Assembly: GCA_964567745.1 (NCBI GenBank)
Contig: CAZMNY010000006.1
Location: 186,001-250,000, forward strand
Length of the DNA stretch: 64,000 nucleotides
Direction of reading: 5' to 3'
Source of the DNA: CAZMNY01 sp964567745
Lineage (GTDB): Bacteria > Planctomycetota > Planctomycetia > Pirellulales > Pirellulaceae
Shown: piece by piece, positions 1-8,298 of the stretch
Layout: the number at the start of each line of letters is the position of its first letter
How positions within the stretch are numbered: the first letter of the stretch is position 1
Translations under genes and position numbers: made by a program
The notes under the pieces: generated by a model
Told to the model about the DNA's origin: nothing
The model's database searches: none
The model's input: the letters and a program-made list of their open reading frames with translations, nothing else

Positions 1-684
1 CGTGCGACGGAAGCCGTGGAGCTGCAATCGTCGCGGTCGCAGACGCCACGAACCGTGCTCATCCAGTCGGCTGATGCCCCAAGGCGTTTCCACTCGAGAG
101 AATGAATGCAGCCCCTGACAGAAAAGCAACTCACCGCCGGGACTCCACGTGAACGAGTTGATGTTCTGGTGAGTGTCTCCGGTGCCAAAACCAGTCAGTA
201 CGACTTGGCGCGAGTCGGCTTTGCCATCGCCATTTGTGTCTTCCAAATGAAGGAGGTCGCTGCCCTCGCCAACGTAGGCCCCATTGCCACCTAGCGCAAA
301 ACCCGTCGGCATGTTCAGACCGTCGGCAAACACCGTCGTCTTGTCCGCTCGACCATCCCCATTGGTGTCGGAGAGGATTAGCAACTTGTCGTTCGGTTTC
401 TCAACAGGCTTAGATTGCGGGTACGCCCAAGTGCAGAGCACCCACAATCGGCCGGCAGGATCCCATGACATGCAAACCGGATTGGCGACGCCATTCGTCT
501 CATCGGCGAACAACTGCGCCTCGTAGCCCTCGGCCAACCTAAACGACTTCAGCTCAGCGGCAACCGAGTTATCCGCTTCCGGCTTGGAAACTGACAGAGG
601 ATTCTGCGCGCTCGAACGCGCCACAAGAAGAATGACAATCAGGTAAGGCAAGAGTGTTCTAATCATTGGGCACCCAAGTTTCAT
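1..684 (-). CDS. TIGR02604-type (PVC-type) dehydrogenase, N-terminal part; cut by left window edge
   Basis: The reverse strand is open from the window edge to an ATG at 684, giving 228 residues without a stop. The start at 684 is chosen because GAGG lies 9 bases upstream; an in-frame ATG at 666 is the alternative. A hydrophobic leader (about residues 8-25, ending in ARSSA-QN) is followed by a mature start typical of planctomycete membrane-bound dehydrogenases: a stretch like FRLAEGYEAQLFA, then beta-propeller blades with two calcium-loop-like segments (SDTNGDGRADK and EDTNGDGKADS). Family knowledge: these proteins are exported, resemble sorbosone/glucose dehydrogenases, and usually end in HEAT repeats and a CxxCH heme site, which would lie outside this window. 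It sits 143 bases downstream of the sulfatase-SGNH fusion on the same strand. Unlike many relatives it has no N-terminal SGNH module of its own. Confidence 0.8.
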   Translation of the reverse strand, partial: MKLGCPMIRTLLPYLIVILLVARSSAQNPLSVSKPEADNSVAAELKSFRLAEGYEAQLFADETNGVANPVCMSWDPAGRLWVLCTWAYPQSKPVEKPNDKLLILSDTNGDGRADKTTVFADGLNMPTGFALGGNGAYVGEGSDLLHLEDTNGDGKADSRQVVLTGFGTGDTHQNINSFTWSPGGELLFCQGLHSFSRVETPWGISRLDEHGSWRLRPRRLQLHGFRRT

Positions 685-827
685 CGTTTCAATCCTCTAC
701 GCCCTTCGCTAGCGCGAGTCGCGGACGACGCTTTAACTAGTAGCCGAAATCGCACTTTGAGCGGGGGAGGCCAAATTTGCAGCGACGCTCAACAGAAACG
801 CTGCTGTCATTGTGCAACGAAAGTCTT

Positions 828-3800
828 TCATTTCACCGTCGCCGCCTCGTGAATACGCAGCTCTGCTTGCTCGAGATGCAACAGCGCATGTTTGAGTTCT
901 TCAGGGAACCAACGGCGACCAGGATTGCTGTGGTCGCGACTGCTCGGCTGAGACTGACGATTCCCGTACAGGAACGCCCAGTTTGTCGGTCGCCAGTATC
1001 GGAACCAGAGATCGTTCTTCTCACCGATCGCCAGTCGAAGCGCTTCAGCCGATGGGGGTTCGAGCTGCGGGTTAGCATCGTAGAACTTGATCGAGGCAAC
1101 ACGATCCGCAAAGCCTAGCTGTGAGGCGCATGCCTGCGCGGCGTCCCAGTGTCCCGCCGGTAAGAGATGGAGCCCGTTTCGCGAATAGGCGGACGGCGTC
1201 GCTCCCCATCCAAACGATTCGGCTAGATCCACGACCGGCAACTTGCGCTCACGGCCAATCTTCTTGATGGCCTGCACGTAAACTCTGAGCGATTCAATCC
1301 GCTTCTGAATGTCGATATCAAGCCGCAGCGGGTTGCTAATGGGAACGGGTGTCACGAGCACAATGCGCTGGGTGTACTCGCCGATTTGGTCGAGATGTTT
1401 ATTGTAGGCGTCCGTGAATTCGTCGATGCGGCCAGATCCATCGAGAGACTCGCTCTGGCCCATCCAAAAGAAGACGATGTCGGCGCGAATCCGGTTTCGG
1501 CCATCCGGCTCGCCGTAGTCTGGCTTAGTTGCCGAATAGAAGTTGCGGGGACGCTGCTGCTCGTAAACCGTGTCGGCCTGCCAGGCGAGATTGCGGAGGC
1601 GAATACGATGCTGAGGGTGCGCGGCGGTGAGCATCGTTTCAAAAAAACCGTGACGTCCGCTCTCCAGCGCATTGGTTCCTCCAAGGATCACGATCGTCTG
1701 ATCCGAATCGATCGCGAACCCATTCGTGAATGGCGTGACGGGAGTTTCCGGTCGGACAAGAGGGCGAAGCAGCGGCGGAACGGACGACTCCACAGCAGCC
1801 TGTTTGTTGAGCATGTCCAGATTGGCGCCGGCGGCAAGGCGCCAGTTGTTAGCAAGCGAGTATTTCTCATCGCCAAGTTGGATTGCCAGATGATCCGCTT
1901 TCCCAGCGATGCCTCCCGGCGCGCCATGATCCATCACACGGACCGCGATCACGTTCTTCCCCGACTTCAGCACGCCGGCGGGAATAGGATATTTTCGCTC
2001 GGTGTAATGATGGCCGGGATCCTCGTATCCGCCCACTCGAGTGCCGTTGACCCAGGTCACGTCCATGTCGTCAATTTGCGCGAGATGGAGTGTCGCTGCT
2101 GCTTTGGCCTGCTCCGCCGACAACTCGATCGTTTTCCGAAACCAAACAACTCCGTCATAGCCAGGCAAAACAGTTGCGTCGAAATGACCGGGCAGCTTCA
2201 TCGTTTTCCAGCGACTATCGTCGAACGCCGGCTTCGCCCAAAGCTCGCCCTGCGAACCGGGATCCACCACCGCAATCAACCTCGACCAATGCGAAGTTGG
2301 CGCACTCGCTTTTGCTGCCTTCGGATTCGCCGCCTTTGGCTTAGCTGACTTTGGCTTAGCTGACTTTGGCAACCTGGCAATCAGCTCTTCTTTCGTAAGA
2401 CCTGCTAACTCGATGGGCGGGTCGTGCGTTAACCTCGAATTGCGATAATGGACTGTCTGTGGCGGGCCGCCGTGGATCTGAAAGGCAATCTTGCCCGACA
2501 ATTCACCCTGCGGATCCTCGAAGGCCACACAAATCTTGCCGTTGATCGCCGTCCAGATGCGATGGCCAACGGCAAGGATCTCGTACGTATTCCATTTGCC
2601 GGGTCTCACGATATCGTTCGCGTTGTCGTTCCAGTCGAGTTTGCCGCGGCCGTGTTCGTGATACAACTTGCCCCACACGCCGGCGCCAACGTCGGCCTGA
2701 TAGCCGAGGGCCTGACCAGCTTGATTGACTGGTTTCGAGCGAAACTGAATACCCGCGTTGCGTGCGTCGGGCGTCAACTTGACGTCGACCGCCAAGTAGA
2801 AATCCTTTACTTCGACATCCGACCAAATAAACTCGTTCCTTGGCACATTCTTATCCGAATGACCGACGATGGCGCCCTCTTTGACACTCCAATAACCGTC
2901 GTTCCCCTTCCACCCATCTAGGTCTTTGCCTGTGAAGAAAGAACTGTCGCGCGGCTTGCGGACCCAACCGCCCGGCTGAGGCGGAGCGGTGTCTTCCGCC
3001 TCGACATACCATGCTTTGATTCGTTTGAGCATGGCGGCCGCGCGGTGAGGCTGTTTGTCCGCCAAGTTGATCTTCTCGCCTTCGTCTCGATCCAAATTGA
3101 ACAGCTCAATCGTCTCGTTTTCAAACGTGCCACGGGCGGCTTTCGGATGTTGAACGACTAGCTTCCACGGTCCATCTCGCAGCGCCTCGGAACGCGATCC
3201 GTTGTTGGACAAATCAGCCCAAAAGAGCGAGCGTTTCGGAAGCGGCTCTTGCTCAAACAGTGACGGCGAAAGATCGACTCCGTCAAGCGATAGTTCTTGG
3301 GGGACCGCGATTCCAGCGACGGACAGAATCGTCGGCATGATGTCGAGCGTAATAGCCAGATCGTCGGCTCGAGTCGAGGCATCGATTCTTCCGGGCCACC
3401 ACGCCACTGCTGGGACTCGCGTGCCGCCTTCGTACACCGAGCCTTTGTGGCCGCGAAATCGAGGACTTCCGGTCGCAGTTCGCAGCGCATCGCCGTTGTC
3501 CGAGAAGAAGAGAAACAGCGTGTTCTTTTCGAGCCCCAGTTCGACGAGCTTTGCCCGAACTTGCTCGACGCCCTTGTCCATCTCCAAGATCATCTGTTTC
3601 ATCGCTTCGTCGTGCGGCGTCGTCCGTTTCCGCATCCCCGGCCCTCGCTGGACCGGATCGTTCGGCCCTTGTACCGGCGAGTGCGGCGACTCGTGAGCAA
3701 CGTAAAGACAGAACGGCCCGCCCTTGTTCTGCTCGATAAACTCGAGCGCATACTTGTTGATGAGGTGCGTTGTGTAACCCTCTTCCACCGTCTCCTTACG

Positions 3801-4364
3801 CCCGTGCCACCAGTCGTGCTCCATGTGGTCGCCCCAGTGGTTGATGTAGTCGATGTTGCCACTGACGTAACCCCTGAAATAATCGAATCCATGGTTCATC
3901 GGGTGAAACTTCGGTGTCTCAGCCGCGTAGCCGAGATGCCATTTGCCGACCAGCCCTGTGGAATAGCCTGCTGCCTTAAACAGTTCGGCAAACGTGACTT
4001 CCGACTCTTGCAATCCCTTGCGGTGTTCCGGATGATTCGAGTGCGGGTGGATGACCGCCTCAATGCCGGCTCGCTGTTGATAACGCCCTGTAACGAGACC
4101 CGCCCGAGTCGCCGAACAGATCGCACCGCTTGAATGAAAATCAGTGAACAGCATTCCCTCTTGAGCCAGCCGATCCATGCCGGGCGTCTTGTAGTTCGGA
4201 TTGCCGTACGGCGCAATCGATGGCCCGGCGTAGCCCATGTCGTCAACCATCATCACGATGATGTTGGGACGACGTGTCGGTTCGGCAGCATGGACGCTCC
4301 CCGCCGATACAACAACAAGTGCGATTCCGATCAGGGATACGAAGATTGCGATGAACATTCTCAT
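828..4364 (-). CDS. Four-module exported protein: S1 sulfatase - DUF1080 - beta-sandwich - SGNH-like domain
   Basis: The protein has 1178 residues from the ATG at 4364, which opens directly into a signal peptide (MRMFIAIF...GSVHA). An in-frame start at 4451 would overlap the upstream gene and put the leader inside. Residues about 30-470 are a sulfatase with the metal-binding VDD motif and the formylglycine site C83-S-A-T-R, the accepted alanine variant of CxPxR. Residues about 476-645 are a DUF1080 lamin-G-like domain. A Lys/Ala/Pro linker (about 662-690) leads to a galactose-binding-type beta-sandwich (about 700-840) as in sialate esterases. Residues about 890-1085 look SGNH-like, but the expected GDS is GGTN. 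The tail (EKNDLWFRYWRPTN) resembles the segment between SGNH and dehydrogenase in PVC heme proteins. A typical sulfatase is about 500 residues. Substrate unknown; a sulfated glycan is inferred. Confidence 0.88.
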   Translation of the reverse strand: MRMFIAIFVSLIGIALVVVSAGSVHAAEPTRRPNIIVMMVDDMGYAGPSIAPYGNPNYKTPGMDRLAQEGMLFTDFHSSGAICSATRAGLVTGRYQQRAGIEAVIHPHSNHPEHRKGLQESEVTFAELFKAAGYSTGLVGKWHLGYAAETPKFHPMNHGFDYFRGYVSGNIDYINHWGDHMEHDWWHGRKETVEEGYTTHLINKYALEFIEQNKGGPFCLYVAHESPHSPVQGPNDPVQRGPGMRKRTTPHDEAMKQMILEMDKGVEQVRAKLVELGLEKNTLFLFFSDNGDALRTATGSPRFRGHKGSVYEGGTRVPAVAWWPGRIDASTRADDLAITLDIMPTILSVAGIAVPQELSLDGVDLSPSLFEQEPLPKRSLFWADLSNNGSRSEALRDGPWKLVVQHPKAARGTFENETIELFNLDRDEGEKINLADKQPHRAAAMLKRIKAWYVEAEDTAPPQPGGWVRKPRDSSFFTGKDLDGWKGNDGYWSVKEGAIVGHSDKNVPRNEFIWSDVEVKDFYLAVDVKLTPDARNAGIQFRSKPVNQAGQALGYQADVGAGVWGKLYHEHGRGKLDWNDNANDIVRPGKWNTYEILAVGHRIWTAINGKICVAFEDPQGELSGKIAFQIHGGPPQTVHYRNSRLTHDPPIELAGLTKEELIARLPKSAKPKSAKPKAANPKAAKASAPTSHWSRLIAVVDPGSQGELWAKPAFDDSRWKTMKLPGHFDATVLPGYDGVVWFRKTIELSAEQAKAAATLHLAQIDDMDVTWVNGTRVGGYEDPGHHYTERKYPIPAGVLKSGKNVIAVRVMDHGAPGGIAGKADHLAIQLGDEKYSLANNWRLAAGANLDMLNKQAAVESSVPPLLRPLVRPETPVTPFTNGFAIDSDQTIVILGGTNALESGRHGFFETMLTAAHPQHRIRLRNLAWQADTVYEQQRPRNFYSATKPDYGEPDGRNRIRADIVFFWMGQSESLDGSGRIDEFTDAYNKHLDQIGEYTQRIVLVTPVPISNPLRLDIDIQKRIESLRVYVQAIKKIGRERKLPVVDLAESFGWGATPSAYSRNGLHLLPAGHWDAAQACASQLGFADRVASIKFYDANPQLEPPSAEALRLAIGEKNDLWFRYWRPTNWAFLYGNRQSQPSSRDHSNPGRRWFPEELKHALLHLEQAELRIHEAATVK
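2335..2370 (-). repeat. 15-bp tandem repeat encoding the Lys-Ser-Ala-Lys-Pro linker
   Basis: TTTGGCTTAGCTGAC occurs twice head to tail (2335-2349, 2350-2364), followed by a third partial unit. It encodes a low-complexity Lys/Ala/Pro linker between the DUF1080 and beta-sandwich modules of the fusion protein, a natural site for length variation. Confidence 0.85.
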
Positions 4365-4414
4365 GATGGAAATTCTTGAGTTAGTTGAATGTCGCTGTCC
4401 GTAAGTCTCCACGC

Positions 4415-5587
4415 CTACTTCAATTCCTTGATTCGCACGTTGCGATACCAAATACGTTTGGCTTCATCTTGAAAGCTGATGTAGCCCTTTGCCGGTCGGT
4501 CCTTGAGCATCGTCTTGCTGATATCAAGATCCTGAATCGGCACGTTATTCAGCTTGACCTTGAGATGGCTGTCTTTCAGAGTGATCGTGTAGCGATTCCA
4601 CTGGCCAGCTGGCTTAACAACCATCTTCGCCGGCGCAGAAGTCCCGATCACACCGCCGCAATCGTGAGCGCCAAATTTCTGTTTGCCATGCGTGTCTAGA
4701 ATCTGCACTTCGAAGCCGCTCTTCACATGATTCTTGAGATCGCCGACGCGCATGAACACGCCCGAGTTGCCTTTGGCTTCGAACTTAAATTCTAGATCCA
4801 AAACAAAATTGCCGTACTTGCGCTCCGTCGTCAGGTAGGCGTCGTATCGTTGCCAGCCGCTCTCACCCGGCCTCGGCTTTAGCGTGATCGTGTTGTCTTT
4901 CTCGACGACCCAGTTTCCAGTGGTCTTCCAGCCGGTCAGGTCTTTCCCGTTGAACATCTCGGAGAATCCCGCGTCATCGCGAATCTCGCGAATCAAAATG
5001 TCGCGAAACTCGACATGCATGTCCTGGCCGCCGTGCAGTTGGAGGCCGAAATGTCCTTCCCGCCGACTGTTGTCCATGTGAAGTTCTGTCGACACAACGT
5101 CGTTGATTTTGACAATGAGATGCTGGCCGATGGCGCTCAATTCGAGCGAAGTCCATGCGTCTTTCTTGTATCCGCGCTGCTTGATAACTTCTGGAGTTGG
5201 CTGATGGACCCAACCGCGACCGCCTGTCTCGTACAGTCCGCCGGTCTGCTGCGACTCGTCGACTTCAACCTGAAAACCGTTAACGCTGATTCCGCTTTTC
5301 ACTCGGGCCGCGCGAAAGTAAAAGCCACTGTCTCCCGAGACGACTTTGAACTTCGCCTTCACGACGAAATCAGAGTAGGTTCGATCGGAAAGTAGAATGC
5401 CGTGCTGTCGCTCACTCTTTTCACTCGTACCGACAATCGCGCCGTCCTTGACTTCCCATTTTCCGCCTGGCGTCGGCGTCCATCCGCTCAGAGTCTTGCC
5501 ATCGAACAATGGCTGAAATTCTTCATCCGCAAGACTCTTGTGCGGCGCGGCTACGATGAAGGCGACGATCAAGATGAAGTGTCTCAT
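4415..5587 (-). CDS. Exported protein with two DUF1080 domains
   Basis: The product has 390 residues. The start at 5587 is preferred over an in-frame start at 5722 because GAGGA precedes it and a signal peptide (MRHFILIVAFIVAAPHKSLA) follows at once. Two tandem DUF1080 (3-keto-disaccharide hydrolase/lamin-G-like) domains are visible, each opening with the family signature: FQPLFDGKTLSGW at about residue 24 and FSEMFNGKDLTGW at about 210. Each ends with a strand of the pattern FRDILIREI or YRNVRIKEL. Family members are exported and have been linked to 3-keto-glycoside hydrolysis or sugar binding; which applies here cannot be told. It lies 50 bases upstream of the sulfatase fusion on the same strand, so the two are probably co-transcribed. 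Confidence 0.88.
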   Translation of the reverse strand: MRHFILIVAFIVAAPHKSLADEEFQPLFDGKTLSGWTPTPGGKWEVKDGAIVGTSEKSERQHGILLSDRTYSDFVVKAKFKVVSGDSGFYFRAARVKSGISVNGFQVEVDESQQTGGLYETGGRGWVHQPTPEVIKQRGYKKDAWTSLELSAIGQHLIVKINDVVSTELHMDNSRREGHFGLQLHGGQDMHVEFRDILIREIRDDAGFSEMFNGKDLTGWKTTGNWVVEKDNTITLKPRPGESGWQRYDAYLTTERKYGNFVLDLEFKFEAKGNSGVFMRVGDLKNHVKSGFEVQILDTHGKQKFGAHDCGGVIGTSAPAKMVVKPAGQWNRYTITLKDSHLKVKLNNVPIQDLDISKTMLKDRPAKGYISFQDEAKRIWYRNVRIKELK

Positions 5588-5826
5588 GCTGTCCTCACTA
5601 GATTCGTATACCAGCGTCAATAAACGACGCCCACAGGAATCCAGCTCTACGATTTTCGGGTCCAATCGCGACGTTGCTGGATACACATAGAATAACGGAA
5701 AAAGAAAGGGCGGAGGGCGCACGGAGACTCGCAGAGCGCGAAGATCTCAGATTCAAACCGTCTCAGCGTCCTCGAGTGCTCCCCATCTTTTCAACAAGGA
5801 AGGGAGAAAACTGATATCACGGCGGA

Positions 5827-6612
5827 TCAAACGAGTTCGCCGCGTAAGACAGTGACCGCTTGCCCGCCGAGTTGGACGCGATCTCCGCGCAAAGCGACGT
5901 GCACTATGCCGCCTCTTGGCGACGATTGGTACGCCACCATTTCGGTTTTGCCGAGTTGACCGCTCCAGTACGGCGTCAAACAGCAGTGTGCTGACCCCGT
6001 CACGGGGTCTTCGTCGATGCCTGCGGCCGGGGCGAAGTAGCGAGAAATAAAATCGAACTGCGGGTCATCCGAAACGCTGGTCACTATGACACCCCGCATT
6101 GAGATCTTTTTCAGACGGCCAAAGTCGGGACTCAGCGACCGCACGGCAGACGCCGAGTCGACAACGACGATCTTGTCAAACTTGGACCGACCGACGTAGA
6201 TGGGTTCGACGATGTCGAGCGCGTCGAGCAGGCCGAGCGGTGGGTCGACCTGGTCGGCTGGAATCGATGGGAAGTCGAGCTTGATGGCACCGCCGTTCTG
6301 CTCGCAAGTTAGCACGCCGCTCTTGGTGTGAAATCGAATCGGCAGCGAGGAATCGGCGAGGCCTTCCGTCCAGAGAATATGGGCTGACGCAAGCGTCGCG
6401 TGGCCGCACAGCTCGACTTCGATGGCGGGCGTGAACCAGCGAAGGGAGTATCCATCGTCAATGCGGCGAACAAACGCCGTTTCCGCCAAGTTCATCTCAG
6501 CCGCAACCGATTGCATCCATTGGGCGTTCCGTTCCTCGTCAAGAATACAAACAGCAGCTGGGTTGCCAGCGAACGGACAATCCGTGAACGCATCAACAAT
6601 AAACAACTTCAT
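5827..6612 (-). CDS. PhzF-family isomerase/epimerase
   Basis: The 261-residue protein is typical in length for the PhzF (phenazine-biosynthesis-like, diaminopimelate-epimerase-fold) family. Visible signatures are the opening VDAFTDCPFAGNPAAV, the catalytic-type glutamate E44 in MNLAETAF, the ELCGHATLASA loop, and the C-terminal DEDPVTGSAHC loop that binds the substrate carboxylate. No signal peptide is present, so it is cytosolic. AAGG lies about 6 bases before the ATG. Nothing nearby suggests phenazine synthesis; most PhzF-like proteins act on unknown small substrates, and I assign no reaction. It is the first of several cytosolic genes in an otherwise exported-protein region. Confidence 0.92.
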   Translation of the reverse strand: MKLFIVDAFTDCPFAGNPAAVCILDEERNAQWMQSVAAEMNLAETAFVRRIDDGYSLRWFTPAIEVELCGHATLASAHILWTEGLADSSLPIRFHTKSGVLTCEQNGGAIKLDFPSIPADQVDPPLGLLDALDIVEPIYVGRSKFDKIVVVDSASAVRSLSPDFGRLKKISMRGVIVTSVSDDPQFDFISRYFAPAAGIDEDPVTGSAHCCLTPYWSGQLGKTEMVAYQSSPRGGIVHVALRGDRVQLGGQAVTVLRGELV

Positions 6613-6712
6613 GATTGCCTTCTTGTTCGAAAGTCATGCCCATGCGATCGGCAGGGAATTGGAGCGAGATTGAAGTCTTGCCCCACTCTTAACTCCATCG
6701 TGAGCTGTCGCG

Positions 6713-7131
6713 TCAGGACGAATTCGGTTTCATTTGACTCGGCGCGATCCAGCACGATTCATGCTTCGTCATCCCGATGTGTGGATAGTACGCAACCGCC
6801 TTCGGTGCGGAGAGCAGGATGAGCGTCGTGCCCAAGCCGGCCGCCTGGTGCGTACGGCGAATCAACTCTCGACCGATCCCCTGCTTTTGAAATTCCACGT
6901 CAACCGCCAGGTCGGACAGGTACGCGCAGTAGGCAAAGTCGGTGATCGCCGCGATACGCCCACCAACAACTCTCCGCATCGCGCCGTGACGATCACGTCA
7001 GCGTGCCGGATCATCATCTCCATTGTCGCGACGTCGTCGACAGGCCGCAGTTCTGCAAGCGTGGAGCGCCGCAGCACGTCGATGAATTCTTCGGTCGCGA
7101 TATTATTCTCAAGCTGAAACTTTAGTTCCAT
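6713..7131 (-). pseudogene. GNAT N-acetyltransferase broken by a one-base frameshift
   Basis: Two overlapping frames together make one standard GNAT protein of about 139 residues. Frame one runs from the ATG at 7131 (MELKFQLENN) to ELLVGVSR near 6950. The match then resumes in another frame with AITDFAYCAYLSDLAVD and the acetyl-CoA loop QKQGIGRELI, ending at 6713 after YYPHIGMTKHES. Adding one base to the short G/C run at 6948-6951 restores a continuous ...GVSRAITDFAY..., which matches the family exactly. So either one base was lost in this organism or the assembly has an indel. Neither frame alone encodes a complete acetyltransferase. A GTG at 7143 is a possible alternative start. Confidence 0.8.
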
Positions 7132-7176
7132 GTTGTGTCTCACTGTGTAACAACGGCCAAACGTTAAGGGCCTCGC

Positions 7177-8298
7177 TCAGCTCCTCACGCCATCACTCAA
7201 AATCAACGCGTGCCCCTCCGCCCAAGTTGGCGGCTCAGTCTTAGCTGCGAGTTTCCTCACAACTTGCTCGGGTACGGCGTTGTCCCGGTCCTTGTTCTGC
7301 TTGAGCAGTCGCTCAAAGTCCGGCTCGACGTAGACCAATTCAATATGGGCGTCGTAGTCGTTAAACAAGTCGATCCATCGACCGCGTGTCTGCTTCAGAA
7401 TGTTGGTTGCATTGAAGGCGAAGGACGTCCTGTCTCGCAAGAGCTCGCGACAACGCTGACGAGCCAGTTGGACAACTTTGCCTTGATCATCGGTGGGGGA
7501 AACTCCGAGTTCATTGCGAACTCCGTCTAACGATACGACGGCAAGGTCGGGGCGATGACTTGATAGCCATGAGTCTTTTCCACTTCCTGGCAAGCCAGAC
7601 AGGACGGTGACGCGACACCGGAAGTCCTCATGCGGCACATAGTGCAAATTCGGTTCGCGTTGCCTGAAGAAGAGAAAGCGTGCGTGATCATTGTCGAACG
7701 GATACGGCTGATTGAAACAGCCGGTCTCTTCCGCTTGCAGTTTCCAATAGTGAAGATTCTCCTCAGGTCGATCCATCGATTCCGTGTATCGTCCGCGTGT
7801 GTCGGCAAGAGCGAAGAGATAGAGCAAACGATTGTCGACGTGCCACGACATGCGGGCAACTTCATGCGACGGCTCGGAACGCTGCATCAAGAAAGCGGGG
7901 CGACCATGAAAACGCACCAGCCGAGCGATCTCCTCTCGAGTCGTCAGGTCGCAGCCCAGTTCCCGCAGCACGCCTCGCGCCACCTGCTCGCCTTTTACTG
8001 CGTGCTTCGGCGAGGAGATTCGCCCCGAGTCGGGATCGACCTGCGAAGTTAACGGCTTGGCGACGTCGTGAAAGAGCGCCGTAAAAATCAGCAACGTCCG
8101 CTCGTGATTTGTGAGCGATGGCCATTCAGCTAGTTCAGTGAGTTGCCGGCAAACCATTTTGGTGTGGGTCCAAACATCGCCCTCGGCATGCCACTGGGCG
8201 TCTTGCGCACATTCCGCCATTGCTTGACACCACGGCTGACTTTCGGCCCAAGCCATGGTTTCGGCGAGAGACGCCTGCTTGAGTTCGCCCCAATTCAT
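7177..8298 (-). CDS. HD-domain / P-loop polynucleotide-kinase-like protein (RNA repair)
   Basis: A 373-residue cytosolic protein whose ATG overlaps the stop of the upstream RNA ligase gene. Residues about 40-215 form an HD phosphohydrolase-like domain: the His-Asp pair at 77-78 (LFHDVAKP), an upstream THTKM histidine, and later HAVKGEQ and RFHGRP histidines. Residues about 228-373 form a P-loop kinase: Walker A GLPGSGKD at 235-242, the substrate/metal Asp in VSLDGVRNEL at about 258, and a lid-like segment with Arg/Lys residues near the end. This pairs an end-healing phosphohydrolase with a 5'-kinase, and with the adjacent ligase it makes a plausible heal-and-seal RNA repair unit. The RNA role is inferred from the neighbour; the domains themselves are clear. 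Confidence 0.88.
   Translation of the reverse strand: MNWGELKQASLAETMAWAESQPWCQAMAECAQDAQWHAEGDVWTHTKMVCRQLTELAEWPSLTNHERTLLIFTALFHDVAKPLTSQVDPDSGRISSPKHAVKGEQVARGVLRELGCDLTTREEIARLVRFHGRPAFLMQRSEPSHEVARMSWHVDNRLLYLFALADTRGRYTESMDRPEENLHYWKLQAEETGCFNQPYPFDNDHARFLFFRQREPNLHYVPHEDFRCRVTVLSGLPGSGKDSWLSSHRPDLAVVSLDGVRNELGVSPTDDQGKVVQLARQRCRELLRDRTSFAFNATNILKQTRGRWIDLFNDYDAHIELVYVEPDFERLLKQNKDRDNAVPEQVVRKLAAKTEPPTWAEGHALILSDGVRS
8295..8298 (-). promoter_or_regulatory. ATGA start-stop overlap coupling the RNA ligase and the HD-kinase
   Basis: The ligase stop TGA (8295-8297) and the kinase start ATG (8296-8298) share the sequence ATGA on the reverse strand. This arrangement usually gives translational coupling. 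It also decides the kinase start at 8298 rather than 8304. Confidence 0.85.

Noticed and set aside
1386..2348. Long open frame on the plus strand inside the sulfatase fusion
   Set aside because: It has no family resemblance and lies fully opposite a gene with clear domains; long antisense frames are common in this base composition.
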